From positions 1 through 6,275 of the forward strand of contig WRDA01000089.1 in NCBI GenBank assembly GCA_009783675.1: a stretch of 6,275 nucleotides of DNA, written 5' to 3'. Position numbers and translations under genes: made by a program. The stretch's first letter is position 1. Each line of letters starts with the position of its first letter. This document shows positions 5,991 through 6,275 of this stretch, one piece after another. Origin of the DNA: Symbiobacteriaceae bacterium. GTDB taxonomy: Bacteria; Bacillota; JAAYKD01; WRDA01. The notes under the pieces are model-generated. The model saw only the letters and a program-made list of their open reading frames with translations. It made no database searches and was not told the DNA's origin.

Positions 5991-5991
5991 G
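5963..5991. repeat. Two adjoining small palindromes in the divergent intergenic region
   Basis: TGAAGCT (5963-5969), loop CTCA, AGCTTCA (5974-5980) is a perfect 7-bp stem. It overlaps CATAAT-T-ATTATG (5979-5991), a 13-bp AT-rich palindrome. Together they span the -35 and -10 of the rightward candidate promoter, a typical place for a regulator site, though the second could be just the symmetric AT-rich -10 region. Confidence 0.4.
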
Positions 5992-6078
5992 GTAGGAATC
6001 CTGTGACATCATAGCGAAACACGTATGAGAACGGGCTTGCTATCCGGTAAGACCCCATATTATGAGGACGGTGTAGCC

Positions 6079-6275
6079 ATGATAGGAAATCCCCATTTAA
6101 GGATCCGCGTCATGATGATCCTCTCTGTATGGCTGTTGATCATGACCCCCTTACTCCGTGGGGATGATGAGATCGAAGACCAAATGATCATCTACTCCGA
6201 ATCTGCAATTCTAATGGATGCTGTTTCCGGTCAAGTCTTATATGCCAGGGATATGCACCGCCCCTTAAAACCCGC
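6079..6275 (+). CDS. D-alanyl-D-alanine carboxypeptidase (peptidase S11, penicillin-binding protein), N-terminal part only
   Basis: This is the start of a secreted, probably membrane-anchored enzyme that removes the terminal D-Ala from peptidoglycan stem peptides. The 65 visible codons give a basic n-region (HLRIR), a hydrophobic segment VMMILSVWLLIMTPLL (about 11-26), then SAILMDAVSGQVLYARD and RPLKP. This is the conserved strand and turn that comes just before the SxxK catalytic motif (typically PASxTK) in S11 enzymes; the Ser/Lys lie beyond the window. ATG 6079 has only a weak GAGG (6064-6067, 11 nt upstream). An in-frame ATG at 6112 has a better AAGGA (6099-6103, 8 nt) but would remove the positive n-region of the signal peptide, so 6079 is favoured. 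It is divergent from the ureohydrolase. Which DacA/DacF subtype it is cannot be told from this fragment. Confidence 0.85.
   Translation, partial: MIGNPHLRIRVMMILSVWLLIMTPLLRGDDEIEDQMIIYSESAILMDAVSGQVLYARDMHRPLKP

Overview
The window looks like chromosomal DNA from a motile, diderm-type bacterium of moderate GC content. A spirochaete (Spirochaetota, Treponema/Spirochaeta-like) is my best guess. It rests on the style of the two chemoreceptors (short linker after TM2, basic Pro-rich tail, one ending in an IPLE-type acidic/hydrophobic terminus) and on the start of a secreted DD-carboxypeptidase. This is inference; no rRNA or other phylogenetic marker is present. Nothing in the window is a phage, IS element, CRISPR array or tRNA.

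Layout, left to right. (1) 1-437, minus: most of an O6-alkylguanine-DNA alkyltransferase gene (ogt/MGMT family), cut by the window edge before its last codons. (2) 438-606: a leader hairpin, a weak candidate ogt promoter inside an 8-bp inverted repeat, and a perfect 27-bp palindrome that serves as terminator for the genes to its right. (3) 607-2553 and 2601-4619, minus: two tandem, clearly paralogous transmembrane chemoreceptors with periplasmic dCache-like sensor domains, 47 nt apart under the start I prefer for the upstream gene. (4) 4620-4920: a structured gene-free stretch with a near-consensus sigma70-type promoter for the receptor pair, a 60-nt imperfect hairpin, two perfect copies of a 26-bp repeat plus a partial third, and two further palindromes. 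(5) 4921-5877, minus: a divergent ureohydrolase (arginase/agmatinase superfamily) with changed active-site residues. (6) 5878-6078: divergent intergenic region with a candidate rightward promoter overlapping a small hairpin. (7) 6079-6275, plus: the N-terminus of a secreted penicillin-binding DD-carboxypeptidase (peptidase S11), cut before its catalytic Ser.

How they work together: the two receptors form a convincing two-gene transcription unit (promoter 4692-4720, terminator 554-580) and would feed periplasmic ligand signals to CheA/CheW, which are encoded elsewhere. The alkyltransferase and carboxypeptidase are housekeeping neighbours with no evident functional link. A link between the ureohydrolase and the receptors is possible but speculative. 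The points most worth a second look are the repeat/hairpin cluster at 4713-4904, which overlaps the receptor -35 box; the remodelled ureohydrolase metal site; and the different signalling-tip substitutions in the two receptors.
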